From CAYOEZ01 sp964402955 (GTDB lineage: Bacteria; Chloroflexota; DTOL01; DAOUCN01): a stretch of DNA of 12,278 nt. Below the pieces are notes generated by a model. That model saw only the letters and a list, made by a program, of their open reading frames with translations, ran no database searches and had not been told where the DNA came from. Positions 1-8,081 of the stretch are shown here, one piece after another (within the stretch, counting starts at the first letter, position 1; each line of letters begins with the position of its first letter). The stretch covers positions 1 through 12,278 of the forward strand of contig CAYOEZ010000143.1 in NCBI GenBank assembly GCA_964402955.1. Direction: 5' to 3'. The translations under genes were made by a program, and so were the position numbers.

Positions 1-24
1 GCCAGGTATGGAAACCTGGCCTAC
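1..24 (-). repeat. REP-like palindrome with GTAG foot
   Basis: Bases 1-7 (GCCAGGT) and 14-20 (ACCTGGC) form a perfect 7-bp stem with a 6-nt loop. It is followed directly by CTAC at 21-24, so on the - strand the element reads GTAG plus a palindrome, the standard layout of REP elements. The window begins inside or at the edge of it, so its left limit is unknown. The stem sequence differs from the other REP-like elements here. Confidence 0.5.
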
Positions 25-67
25 AACATGCGCGGGACAACGGTGAACAGTTACTGAAGTTGTACGT

Positions 68-91
68 GTAGCGCACGGCTTTAGCCTGGCG
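68..91 (+). repeat. REP-like element upstream of gene 1
   Basis: GTAG at 68-71 is followed by an imperfect palindrome (core ACGGCTTTAGCCTGG). These 24 bases match the reverse complement of the first unit of the tandem array at 6146-6450 with one mismatch, so the same family lies on both sides of genes 1-2 in opposite orientation. It sits about 30 nt before the gene 1 start and may fold in the leader RNA. Confidence 0.6.
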
Positions 92-119
92 GATGGCCAG
101 AAAGGGTATTCTGTAGCGG

Positions 120-2015
120 ATGCCAATGGCGAGATATAGATCGGCCCCATATCACGACGTGAAGAAGGCTGGCCTGCTGCCAGCGCGCCTCCTGCTGGTC
201 TGGTTGCTGGTGGGTTTCGTTGCCCTGGTCGCCGCCAGCACGATTTCGGCGAGCAACACACAGCGCGACGCCGGCTACGTGCCCACGGCGACGCACACGT
301 TCACACCGACAAATACGCCTACCTGCGTGGCCACGCCAACGCCGGTCGGTGGGGGAGTTGCCTACGAGCGGCGTGTCAACGCCGGCGGCGCAGCCTATAC
401 CGACACGCTGGGCAACCTGTGGGGCGACGACCTACCGTACACGCCATGCAGCTCGCCACTTGGCTGGACGACCGGGCAGACGAACACTGTCCTCAACAAC
501 ATCGCCAATACGCTCGACCCCACACTCTACCGCTCGCAGCGCTTCGGCAGCACGTTTGGCTATCGTTTCCTCGTGCCCAATGGCAGCTATGAGGTCAGCC
601 TGGGCTTCGCCGAAACATTTTACACATCGGCTGGAGCGCGGCGCTTCAGCGTCAGCATCAACGGGGCCACACGCATCGCCGACCTGGATGTGCTGGTTGC
701 CGCGGGCGGCCAGTTTATCGCCTATAACCGCACATTGACGGCAACTGTCAGCAATGGCATGCTGGCGCTCGATTGGAGCACCGGCGCAGGCTCGGCGATG
801 GTGAGCACGTTACGCGTGCGCCAGATTCTGCCGCCAACGCCGACGCCGACCGAGACAGGCACGCCGACGCAGACGGGCACGCCCACGGCGACGGCCAGCG
901 CGTCGCCCACAGTCACGTCAACGCCAACAATGACGTACACGCCGACCCGTACCGGCACGGCGACACATACAGCCACGCCCACTGCGACGGCGACCAGCAC
1001 AGCCACGCCGACAGCCACAGCGACGCCTCCACCGCTGGACCCCAACGAGCCGAACGACACGGCGGCGCAGGCTTTGCTCATCGATGCGGGGCGCGGCTAC
1101 TACGGCTATGTCCAATCGCCCAGCGATGTCGACTACTTTGCGCTCGATGTCAGCGGCGGGCAGCCCTATATTGTGGCGCGCTTGAGCAATCTGGTGGTTG
1201 ATCTCGATCTGACCATCGAGAATAGCAGCGGGACGGTTGTGGCGGCTTCACGGCAGCGCGGGCTGAATGACGAGATGATCGTCTTCAAGGCGCTGCAAAG
1301 CGGGCGCTACTATCTGCGCGTGGCCGGCTTCGACCATGCCTGGTCAACGGGCGCGGCCTACTATTTGAGCGTCGACCTGGCCCCGCCCGCGCCCATACCT
1401 TCGACCGGCGACCCCTATGAGCCAAATGATACGATTGCGCAGGCCTACCCGCTGACGGGCAGCGGCGTCTATGTGGCGACCATCGATTCGCCCGACGACC
1501 TGGACTACTACGCGCTGCAAGTACCGGCGGCCGGAATGACGCTGATCGTGCGCCTGATCAACCTGCCCGCCGACTACGATCTCCTGCTGTTCCAGGGCGA
1601 CGACGCGGCGGCGTTTCCCGTTGCCTGGAGTCGCAGCGGCGGCCAGGTGGACGAACAAGTTGTCCTGCGCGTGGAGGCGGGACGCTACGAGATACTGGTT
1701 GTGGGCGCCGACCGGGCGTGGAGCGCCAGTCCGTACCTGCTGGCTGTGAGCCTGGCCGCCGCGACACCAACGGCGACCGCGACGCGGACCGCATCGCCCA
1801 GCGCGACAGTGACGCGCACGCCGACGGCCAGCGGCACAGCCACGCGCACGTTCACGGCCACGCGCAGCGCCACGCCATCGGCGACGCTGCCGCCGGGCGA
1901 GCCGACCTATACACCGACTGCCACGGAGACCGCAACGGTTGCTGTCACGGCCACGCCAACGGGCTATCAGATCTGGCTGCCCATAATCATCAGTGAGTTT
2001 GAAGGAGACAGATGA
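120..2015 (+). CDS. Secreted malectin / double PPC-domain protein
   Basis: 631 residues, predicted to be exported. Residues about 20-44 form a signal peptide (basic stretch, then LLLVWLLVGFVALVAA, cleavage near 44). A short TP-rich linker follows (55-76). A malectin-like carbohydrate-binding domain spans about 81-236 (RRVNAGGAAYTDT..., LYRSQRFG, YEVSLGFAE). A Thr-Pro linker runs 238-306. Two pre-peptidase C-terminal (PPC) beta-domains start at D307 (DPNEPNDTAAQA) and D431 (DPYEPNDTIAQA). A second TP linker runs 549-614, and the tail is YQIWLPIIIS plus charged residues, similar in kind to the tail of gene 3. There is no catalytic domain, so a binding role is inferred. An in-frame TAG at 114-116 forbids an earlier start. 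No clear ribosome site lies at normal distance (AAAGGG at 101-106 is 13 nt away), and GTG at 159 is a possible later start. Its stop overlaps the gene 2 start, suggesting co-translation. Ligand unknown. Confidence 0.85.
   Translation: MPMARYRSAPYHDVKKAGLLPARLLLVWLLVGFVALVAASTISASNTQRDAGYVPTATHTFTPTNTPTCVATPTPVGGGVAYERRVNAGGAAYTDTLGNLWGDDLPYTPCSSPLGWTTGQTNTVLNNIANTLDPTLYRSQRFGSTFGYRFLVPNGSYEVSLGFAETFYTSAGARRFSVSINGATRIADLDVLVAAGGQFIAYNRTLTATVSNGMLALDWSTGAGSAMVSTLRVRQILPPTPTPTETGTPTQTGTPTATASASPTVTSTPTMTYTPTRTGTATHTATPTATATSTATPTATATPPPLDPNEPNDTAAQALLIDAGRGYYGYVQSPSDVDYFALDVSGGQPYIVARLSNLVVDLDLTIENSSGTVVAASRQRGLNDEMIVFKALQSGRYYLRVAGFDHAWSTGAAYYLSVDLAPPAPIPSTGDPYEPNDTIAQAYPLTGSGVYVATIDSPDDLDYYALQVPAAGMTLIVRLINLPADYDLLLFQGDDAAAFPVAWSRSGGQVDEQVVLRVEAGRYEILVVGADRAWSASPYLLAVSLAAATPTATATRTASPSATVTRTPTASGTATRTFTATRSATPSATLPPGEPTYTPTATETATVAVTATPTGYQIWLPIIISEFEGDR
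832..1036 (+). repeat. Thr-Pro linker coding repeat (longest of several)
   Basis: Low-complexity DNA built on ACG CCG ACG / GCG ACG codons encodes a 68-residue Thr/Pro/Ala linker in gene 1. Similar tracts lie at about 1762-1956 (gene 1), 3655-3740, 4690-4764, 5236-5338 and 5692-5790 (gene 2), and 8212-8340 and 8863-9005 (gene 4). They separate folded domains and explain the long Val/Gly-rich open frames on the opposite strand, which are not genes. Such linkers are often O-glycosylated; that is not shown here. Confidence 0.75.
2002..2007 (+). promoter_or_regulatory. Ribosome binding site of gene 2
   Basis: AAGGAG lies inside the end of gene 1. It is 4 nt before ATG 2012 and 10 nt before an in-frame ATG at 2018. 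Either could be used: 2012 gives the ATGA stop/start overlap with gene 1, while 2018 has slightly long but acceptable spacing. The protein differs only by two residues. Confidence 0.7.
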
Positions 2016-5000
2016 CGATGCGCCTGCGTAATCGTGAGGCAATCGCCCTTGTTGTCGTTACTATGACTGCTGCCTTTCTTGTCCTGGGCCTGAGCTCGCA
2101 GGTTACTGCGTCGCCCTCCGCGCAAGAAGGCGATCTGGGCGGCGCGCAGCAACTGGACGCCCTCTATGAAGTGCGCGTCAATGCCGGCGGCGGCGTCTAC
2201 ACCGATACCGATGGGCTGGGCAAGGTGTGGGTGGCTGACAGGGCGTGGGTGGAGGGAAGCTGGGGATATGTAGGCGGGTCTGCCTACACGACAACTCTGA
2301 CCTGGGACATCGTGGGCACGACGGATGACAAGCTGTATCGCACCACGCGCATCTTTCCCCAGATTCCCGGCTCCTATCGCTTCGATGACGTACCGACCGG
2401 AACATATGAGATCGAGCTGCGCTTCGCCGAGCTCAGGGATGCCGATCGCGCCGGCTACCGCCTCTTCGACGTGGACATCCAGGGTACGAAGTATTTGTGC
2501 CGCATGGATGCCATCGGCGCGGTGGGCAAGTATTCGACGTACGACTGGACATTCGTCGTGACCGTGACCAACGCGCCGCTGACGATCACCTTCATTCCTC
2601 AGCTTGGCGTCTATAACCTGAAAGAGGCGTTTGTCAGCGCCATGCGCGTGACGCAATTGGCCGGTTATAGTCGGCCGCCTCAGGCGGCCTATCCGCGTAT
2701 CGGCGTGGGCATCAGCCCGTTTAACGGCAACGCCAACGATTATGACGTGGCTGCCATGCACCTGGGCTGGTATGCAAGCTGGCAGGTGCTGGCCAATCCG
2801 CCCCGCCCCAACGGTATCGAGTTTGTGCAGTTGATTGACACGCGCGGGTTCATCAGTACGACATTCGACTGGGCCAATCTGGATCGGGCGATCAGCAACA
2901 ACCCCGGCTCGACCTACCTGATCGGCAACGAGATCGAGGCCGGCTTCCAGGGCGCGCACACGCCGCAAGAGTATGCGCGCATCTTCAATACGTTCAATAC
3001 GCACATCAAGGGCCTCGATCCGACAGCGAAGACCGCCATCGGCGGCGTGGTGATGGTGTCGGCGGCGCGCCTGCGCTGGCTGAGCGACATGCTGACATCC
3101 TATCAGACGCAGTTCAGTACAACGATCCCCGCCGACGTGTTCACGATTCACGAGCAGATATTGGGCGGCGATGAGATTAACAGTTGGCCGGTCGGCATTC
3201 CCGCTCCCAACTCAACGGACTTGCAGCGAGAGTATCATAGCTGGATGTGCGGCGCCGGCGGCGGGCCCAACGACCTTGCCCAGTTCAAGAATGACGTCAC
3301 GCTCTTCCGCCAGTGGATGAAGACGAAGGGCTTGCAGAACATGCCGCTCTGGATATCGGAGTACGGCGTATTGGGCGGCGACGAGTATGGTTGCACGCAG
3401 CGGGTGATCGGCGTCTTTGTGCAGCAGACCATGGGCTGGCTGAACACGGCCGTCTCGACGACGATTGGACTGCCCGGCGACGAAAACCGCCTGGTGCAGC
3501 GCTGGCTATGGTACAGCATGAACGACCAGCCGCGCGACCCTGTGAAGAACCAGGGCTTCGCCGGTGCATACTGTGACTATAGCTGCCGCAACTACCCCGG
3601 CGCGCTGACCGGCGTCGGCCGCGCCTACCTGGCCTGGGTCAATAGCATCACGCCGCCGGGGCCAACGCCCACGCCCACCGAGACAGCGACGCCTACCATC
3701 ACACCGACGCCGACGGCGACGCGCACGCCGCTGCCACCCGGAAGCGGCGTGCTGTCTGGCACGGTGCAGATGCAGGGGCGCGGGGCGGCGCCGGCGCCCG
3801 CCTGGGTGGCGCCGCTGGCCGTGCGCCTGTTCCTGCCCGGCGACGACCTGCCTGCTTACCAGTTTGACACGACAACCGACGCGTCGGGCAGCTTTGTTGT
3901 GCCCGGCGCAACGACGCCCGGTGTATGGGCCTCCTCGTACAACGTGAAAGTGAAGAACCCGCAGATGCTGCAAGTAGTCTCCAACGGCCTGCCCTTCAGC
4001 GACACCGAGGCAACAGTGCAGGATTTCGGGCTGCTGAAGGGGGGCGACGCCAACAATGACAACCGCGTATCGCTGACAGACCTTTCGATTCTCGCGTCAA
4101 CGTATGGCAAAGCGCTCGGCGATCCTGGATATGACGGTCGAGCGGACTTCAGCGCTGACGGCCGGGTGAGCTTAACTGATCTGTCGATAATGTCCAGCAA
4201 CTATGGGGCTGCAGGGATTGCCTCCACTCTTTCTGCTAGCGCCCAACTGAGCGGCGCCGGCCTGGATGCTGCCCCAGCCGCGCGATTCCATGTGTCTCCT
4301 GCCAACACCGGCGTGCCAATCGGGCAGCAGTTTGTTATAGACGTGTATCTCAGTGTGAGCGGCCAGCTTGGGGCCTTCGATTTCGCGTTGCAATACGCAA
4401 CTGCTTTCTTGCGCGCCGACAGCGTGTCCTGCACGAGTCCATTCACGTCGACGCTGGTCGTTGTGCCCTGTGGAGCAGCGGCGGGAACGGCTGCCTACGC
4501 TGCATCAGGCCTTAACCCAGCGTTTGCCAACCCTGGGACGTATCGGCTGATGCGTATCGTGTTCCGTGCGATGGCGATCACCCCATCAACGCCGCTATCT
4601 TTTGTGCTTCCACTCGATGCGGTGTGCAGCCCGACCGCAGGTGACTGCGGTGGAGCGGCGTCGACGGGCGGCGCTGTCATTGTCACCAATCCCCCCACCC
4701 CCACCCGCACGCCGACGATCTGTCCGGGCTGCCCGACGCCGACGCCGACGCCAACGCCGCCTCCGCTCAACCTGGGCGTCAACGTGGGCGGGCCGGTCTA
4801 CACCGACAGCGCCGGCCAACCCTGGCAGGCCGACAAGGCATATGTAGCCGGTAGCTGGGGCTATGTGGGATGGGTGGACCGCTATGCCACCAGCAACGCC
4901 ATCGCCAACACGATTGACGATACGCTCTACCAGACAGAGCGCTACGGCTTGGGCCAGTACGTCTTCGATGTTTCGCCGGGAACCTACTCCGTCACGCTCA

Positions 5001-6139
5001 AGTTCGCCGAGATCTATTTCGGCACCAACGTCGGCGGTCGCGTGATGAACGTCAAGGCCAACGGGCAGACGGTTATCCTGGGCCTCGATGTGATGAAAGA
5101 GGTCGGCCGCTATGCCGCGCTCGACCGCACCTTCCTGGTCAACGTGACCGACTACCAGTTGCTGCTGGAGTTCGCCGCCACCAGCGGGGGCGCCAAGGTC
5201 AACGCCATCCGCGTGGCGTTCGTTGGCGGCGGCCCGGCCACGGCAACGCCCACGGCCACCGCCACCGGCGCGGCCACGGCCACACCCAGCGCCACGGCAA
5301 CGCCGCCTGTGACGCCGACGGCGACCCCGACGCCGCGCGACCCATACGAACCGAACGACAGCTTCGACCAGGCTCGCGCCATTCAGCCGGGCAACGCTTA
5401 CCTGGCCTATGTCGACAGCGCCAGCGACGCCGATTACTACTCTTTCCCGGTGACCGACCCGACGTCGTTGATCACGGTGGCGCTGACCGATCTGCCCGCC
5501 GACTATGACTTGTGGCTGCACGGACCCGATCGCGCTCTGCTGGCGTCGTCGAGCCACGGCGGCCTGGCGGAAGAGTACATCCTGAACTTCGCGGCCAACG
5601 GGCAAACGGGTACATACTACGTACGCGTGCTGGGCTTCGAGCGGGCCTATGACGCCAACACACCCTACCGGCTGCGCGTCGATGTGCAGACGCCGGCGAC
5701 GCCGACCAGAACGCCAACCAACACGGCGACGGCAACGGCCACGCCGACCGTGACGCGCACGGCTACGGCAACATCGACCCGTACGCCGCTCGATCCCTTC
5801 GAGCCAAACAACACTTTCGAGCAGGCCACGGCGCTCACACCGGGCGCGCCGCTTTTGGCCTACATCGACACAGTCGCTGACATCGACTACTACAAGCTGA
5901 CCGTGCCCGCAGCGGGGAGGCAGATCGCCGTCTCGCTGACGCAGTTGCCCGCCGATTATGATCTCTATCTGACCGATGCGGCGCGGGCGCTCGTGGCCTG
6001 GTCGCGCTACGGTGGGCTGGCCAACGAGTACATCTTCTACACGGCGCCGTCGGCGGGGACATATTATCTGTGGGTCGTCGGCTACAACAAGGCCTACGAT
6101 CCGGCGCAGTCCTACCGCTTGTTGGCGCAGGTGAATTAA
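2012..6139 (+). CDS. Multimodular secreted glycoside hydrolase with dockerin and cohesin
   Basis: 1375 residues with a signal peptide (about 1-33, cleavage near VTA/SP). Domains in order: malectin 51-215; clan GH-A-like catalytic barrel about 225-545, with a putative acid/base in IGNE (E307), a conserved His (H380) and a putative nucleophile in WISEYG (E450); TP linker 548-577; small beta domain with carboxypeptidase-regulatory look about 580-670; type I dockerin with two calcium loops (D679-N681-D683-D690 and D712-S714-D716-D723, both followed by L-S-I); cohesin-like beta-sandwich about 756-893; linker with a CPGC motif; second malectin 919-1071; PPC domains from 1110 and 1261, separated by TP linkers. 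The catalytic domain is a paralogue of gene 3. It ends in PPC without the LPIII-like tail of gene 1. The GH family and substrate cannot be assigned by eye; GH5-, GH39- or GH128-like are all possible. A dockerin and a cohesin in one chain suggest self-association or partner assembly, which is inference. Confidence 0.87.
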   Translation: MTMRLRNREAIALVVVTMTAAFLVLGLSSQVTASPSAQEGDLGGAQQLDALYEVRVNAGGGVYTDTDGLGKVWVADRAWVEGSWGYVGGSAYTTTLTWDIVGTTDDKLYRTTRIFPQIPGSYRFDDVPTGTYEIELRFAELRDADRAGYRLFDVDIQGTKYLCRMDAIGAVGKYSTYDWTFVVTVTNAPLTITFIPQLGVYNLKEAFVSAMRVTQLAGYSRPPQAAYPRIGVGISPFNGNANDYDVAAMHLGWYASWQVLANPPRPNGIEFVQLIDTRGFISTTFDWANLDRAISNNPGSTYLIGNEIEAGFQGAHTPQEYARIFNTFNTHIKGLDPTAKTAIGGVVMVSAARLRWLSDMLTSYQTQFSTTIPADVFTIHEQILGGDEINSWPVGIPAPNSTDLQREYHSWMCGAGGGPNDLAQFKNDVTLFRQWMKTKGLQNMPLWISEYGVLGGDEYGCTQRVIGVFVQQTMGWLNTAVSTTIGLPGDENRLVQRWLWYSMNDQPRDPVKNQGFAGAYCDYSCRNYPGALTGVGRAYLAWVNSITPPGPTPTPTETATPTITPTPTATRTPLPPGSGVLSGTVQMQGRGAAPAPAWVAPLAVRLFLPGDDLPAYQFDTTTDASGSFVVPGATTPGVWASSYNVKVKNPQMLQVVSNGLPFSDTEATVQDFGLLKGGDANNDNRVSLTDLSILASTYGKALGDPGYDGRADFSADGRVSLTDLSIMSSNYGAAGIASTLSASAQLSGAGLDAAPAARFHVSPANTGVPIGQQFVIDVYLSVSGQLGAFDFALQYATAFLRADSVSCTSPFTSTLVVVPCGAAAGTAAYAASGLNPAFANPGTYRLMRIVFRAMAITPSTPLSFVLPLDAVCSPTAGDCGGAASTGGAVIVTNPPTPTRTPTICPGCPTPTPTPTPPPLNLGVNVGGPVYTDSAGQPWQADKAYVAGSWGYVGWVDRYATSNAIANTIDDTLYQTERYGLGQYVFDVSPGTYSVTLKFAEIYFGTNVGGRVMNVKANGQTVILGLDVMKEVGRYAALDRTFLVNVTDYQLLLEFAATSGGAKVNAIRVAFVGGGPATATPTATATGAATATPSATATPPVTPTATPTPRDPYEPNDSFDQARAIQPGNAYLAYVDSASDADYYSFPVTDPTSLITVALTDLPADYDLWLHGPDRALLASSSHGGLAEEYILNFAANGQTGTYYVRVLGFERAYDANTPYRLRVDVQTPATPTRTPTNTATATATPTVTRTATATSTRTPLDPFEPNNTFEQATALTPGAPLLAYIDTVADIDYYKLTVPAAGRQIAVSLTQLPADYDLYLTDAARALVAWSRYGGLANEYIFYTAPSAGTYYLWVVGYNKAYDPAQSYRLLAQVN

Positions 6140-6145
6140 CTCAGC

Positions 6146-6450
6146 CTGACGCCAGGCTAAAGCCTTGCGCTACGAAGACGAAGCCCTACGGGCTGAATCG
6201 CGGCGGCTGACGCCAGGCTAAAGCCATGCGCTACAAGAACGAAGCCCTGCGGGCTGAATCGCGGCGGCTGACGCCAGGCTGAAGCCATGCGCTACAAAGA
6301 CGAAGCCCTATGGGCTGAATCGCGGCGGCTGACGCCAGGCTGAAGCCATGGGCTACAAGGACGAAGCCCTGCGGGCTGAATCGTGGCGGCTGACGCCAGG
6401 CTGAAGCCATGCGCTACAAAGACGAAGCCCTATGGGCTGAATCGCGGCAA
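6146..6450. repeat. Five-copy 61-bp tandem repeat with REP-like hairpins
   Basis: Units start at 6146, 6207, 6268, 6329 and 6390, each exactly 61 bp, beginning CTGACGCCAGGCT. Each unit holds two small hairpins: GGCT-(A/G)A-AGCC, followed 7 nt later by CTAC (GTAG on the - strand), and AGCCC-NNN-GGGCT. In the second hairpin only the 3-base loop changes (TAC, TGC, TAT, TGC, TAT) while the stem is constant. Units 3 and 5 are identical over 59 bases. The array fills the gap between genes 2 and 3 and starts 7 nt after the gene 2 stop. No open frame in it looks coding. Confidence 0.9.
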
Positions 6451-6479
6451 GAGGGTAGCCCCTTGGCGGCTTTGTGTCT

Positions 6480-6503
6480 GTAGCACGGCGGTTTAGCGCC
6501 GTG
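6480..6503 (+). repeat. REP-like element upstream of gene 3
   Basis: GTAG at 6480-6483 is followed directly by a perfect 7-bp stem, CACGGCG (6484-6490) and CGCCGTG (6497-6503), with loop GTTTAG. This is the textbook GTAG-plus-palindrome layout. It ends about 20 nt before the gene 3 ribosome binding site and would lie in the gene 3 leader. A weaker GTAG (6455-6458) with an AGCC/GGCT stem lies just before it. Confidence 0.6.
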
Positions 6504-6523
6504 GGCTGCCGACAACACAATGT

Positions 6524-6530
6524 GAGGAGA
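6524..6530 (+). promoter_or_regulatory. Ribosome binding site of gene 3
   Basis: GAGGAGA ends 8 nt before ATG 6539, a strong Shine-Dalgarno at normal spacing, which fixes the gene 3 start. No convincing -10/-35 pair was seen in the repeat-filled region upstream. Confidence 0.8.
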
Positions 6531-6538
6531 GAACTCTA

Positions 6539-8074
6539 ATGCACAAGCATCTTGGCTACGCTCTGGGACTGGCGGCCATGCTGGCGCTTGCCGTTGTGTT
6601 GCTGGCGGCGCCCGTTCAGGCGGCGACTGGCGACCAAACAGGAGCGCCGGAGCCGCAGGCAACGCCGCTCAGCCTCTATCCGTCACCAAACGAGCGTATC
6701 GGCGTCGGCCTGGTCTACGCCATTGCCGACATCACCGCCTACAACGTCACGCCGCTGCAGGCCGGTTGGTACGCCGACTGGAGTGACCGTCCCTCGCCGC
6801 CGCACCCCAATGGCATGGACTACATACCGCTTGTCTCCACCGACCCTCGCAACTATCCGCCCAGATGGGACTCACTGGCAGCGCGCATCCTGCGCAATCC
6901 GGGCGATCTGTACTTGATCGGCAACGAGCCTGAGGGCGTCTGGCAGGAAAACCTCACGCCGGCCCAGTATGCAGTCAAGTATCACGATGTCTATACGTTC
7001 ATCAAGAACATCGACCCGACGGCACAGGTGGCGAACGGCGGCATGATTCTGCCCTCACCGCTGCGTTTGCAGTGGCTGGACATGGTGCTGCAGGAGTACC
7101 AGGCGCGCTATGGCACGCGCATGCCGGTGGACGTGTGGAATACGCACATGCAAATCGTCAACGAGGTGAGCTGCGCCTACGACCCTGGCAACTGCTGGGG
7201 CGCAGAGATACCGGCCGGCGTCCTTGCCAATTTCGGCATCCGCATGACCACCTACGACAACGCCGACTATAACTTGTTCGTGCAGTTGATCACGGGCATG
7301 CGCACATGGATGAACGCCCGCGGCTATCGCAACACCCCGCTGCTCATTTCCGAGTACGGTGTGCTCATGCCGTCGGACTATCTGTGCGAGGGGTGCACCC
7401 CTGCTCAGGGCGACCTCATCGTCGCCTCGTTCATGACCCGCACCTTCCAGTTCATGCTCAATACGATCGATGCCAACCTGGGCTACCCGGCCGACGGCAA
7501 CCGGCTCGTGCAGCGCTGGATGTGGTACACGCTCAACGATCAGCCGTACGACTTCGCGACTGGCCTGGGCTTCAACGGCGGACTGTTCGACTATCGTGTG
7601 AAGACCTACCCGGGAGTAATGACCTTCTTTGGCAAGGTCTTCAGCGACTTCGTGGCGCCGCTCAAGGTCTCCTACGTCGATCTCAAGCCGGCCGGCGTGA
7701 CCTCACAGGATGGCGGGACGGGCCAGTTCACGCTGACGGTGAAGGCGATGAATGGTGGCAACACGGCGCTGAGCAACGTCAAGGTGCGTATCTGCAATGG
7801 CGACCCGCTGGCCGGCAGCCCTGATTGGTGCAGCGACGATAGCGTGCCGGCTCTGGGCATCCGCTACACGACGCCGGGCGCGCTGTCGTTTCAGTATACG
7901 CTGCCACCCGGCCAGACGACGCGCACTTTCTTTGTCACGGTCGACCCTGACAACGAGATTGTCGAATCGAACGAAGCCAACAACACGGCCAGTTACCTGG
8001 TACACATGCGAGCCTATGACCATCGCATCATGATGCCGGTCATCATTAAGAACTACCAGTTCACTGCACACTAG
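6539..8074 (+). CDS. Secreted GH-A-like glycoside hydrolase with CARDB domain
   Basis: 511 residues. Signal peptide 1-28 (hydrophobic core LAAMLALAVVLLAA, cleavage after VQA). Catalytic domain about 52-370: RIGVG start, IGNEPE with a putative acid/base E130, H203 in NTHMQ, putative nucleophile E272 in LISEYG, then NRLVQRWMWYTLNDQP and a YPGVMTFFGK strand/helix. The distance E to H is 73 residues in both this protein and gene 2, and E to E is 142 here against 143 there, so the two catalytic domains are clear paralogues. A CARDB-like Ig domain spans about 375-494 (hallmark VDPDNEIVESNEANNT). The C-terminus is hydrophobic and ends RIMMPVIIKNYQFTAH, comparable to the gene 1 tail. There is no malectin domain or TP linker. 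The next gene starts 7 nt after its stop, so the two are probably one transcript. Family and substrate unassigned. Confidence 0.87.
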   Translation: MHKHLGYALGLAAMLALAVVLLAAPVQAATGDQTGAPEPQATPLSLYPSPNERIGVGLVYAIADITAYNVTPLQAGWYADWSDRPSPPHPNGMDYIPLVSTDPRNYPPRWDSLAARILRNPGDLYLIGNEPEGVWQENLTPAQYAVKYHDVYTFIKNIDPTAQVANGGMILPSPLRLQWLDMVLQEYQARYGTRMPVDVWNTHMQIVNEVSCAYDPGNCWGAEIPAGVLANFGIRMTTYDNADYNLFVQLITGMRTWMNARGYRNTPLLISEYGVLMPSDYLCEGCTPAQGDLIVASFMTRTFQFMLNTIDANLGYPADGNRLVQRWMWYTLNDQPYDFATGLGFNGGLFDYRVKTYPGVMTFFGKVFSDFVAPLKVSYVDLKPAGVTSQDGGTGQFTLTVKAMNGGNTALSNVKVRICNGDPLAGSPDWCSDDSVPALGIRYTTPGALSFQYTLPPGQTTRTFFVTVDPDNEIVESNEANNTASYLVHMRAYDHRIMMPVIIKNYQFTAH

Positions 8075-8081
8075 GATCCCT

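Noticed and set aside
722..1081. Long - strand open frame rich in Val-Gly opposite the gene 1 linker
   Set aside because: It is the antisense image of the Thr-Pro codon repeat. Similar Val/Gly frames occur opposite every TP linker.
1967..3151. 394-codon - strand open frame opposite gene 2
   Set aside because: It shows no domain pattern and lies opposite clear malectin and GH coding sequence. High GC and biased third positions make such shadows common.
4595..5605. 336-codon - strand open frame opposite gene 2
   Set aside because: It consists largely of Arg/Gly low complexity, antisense to malectin, linker and PPC coding sequence.
6146..6450. CRISPR array
   Set aside because: Units are nearly identical throughout with no unique spacers, and the 61-bp period is continuous. 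It is a tandem repeat.
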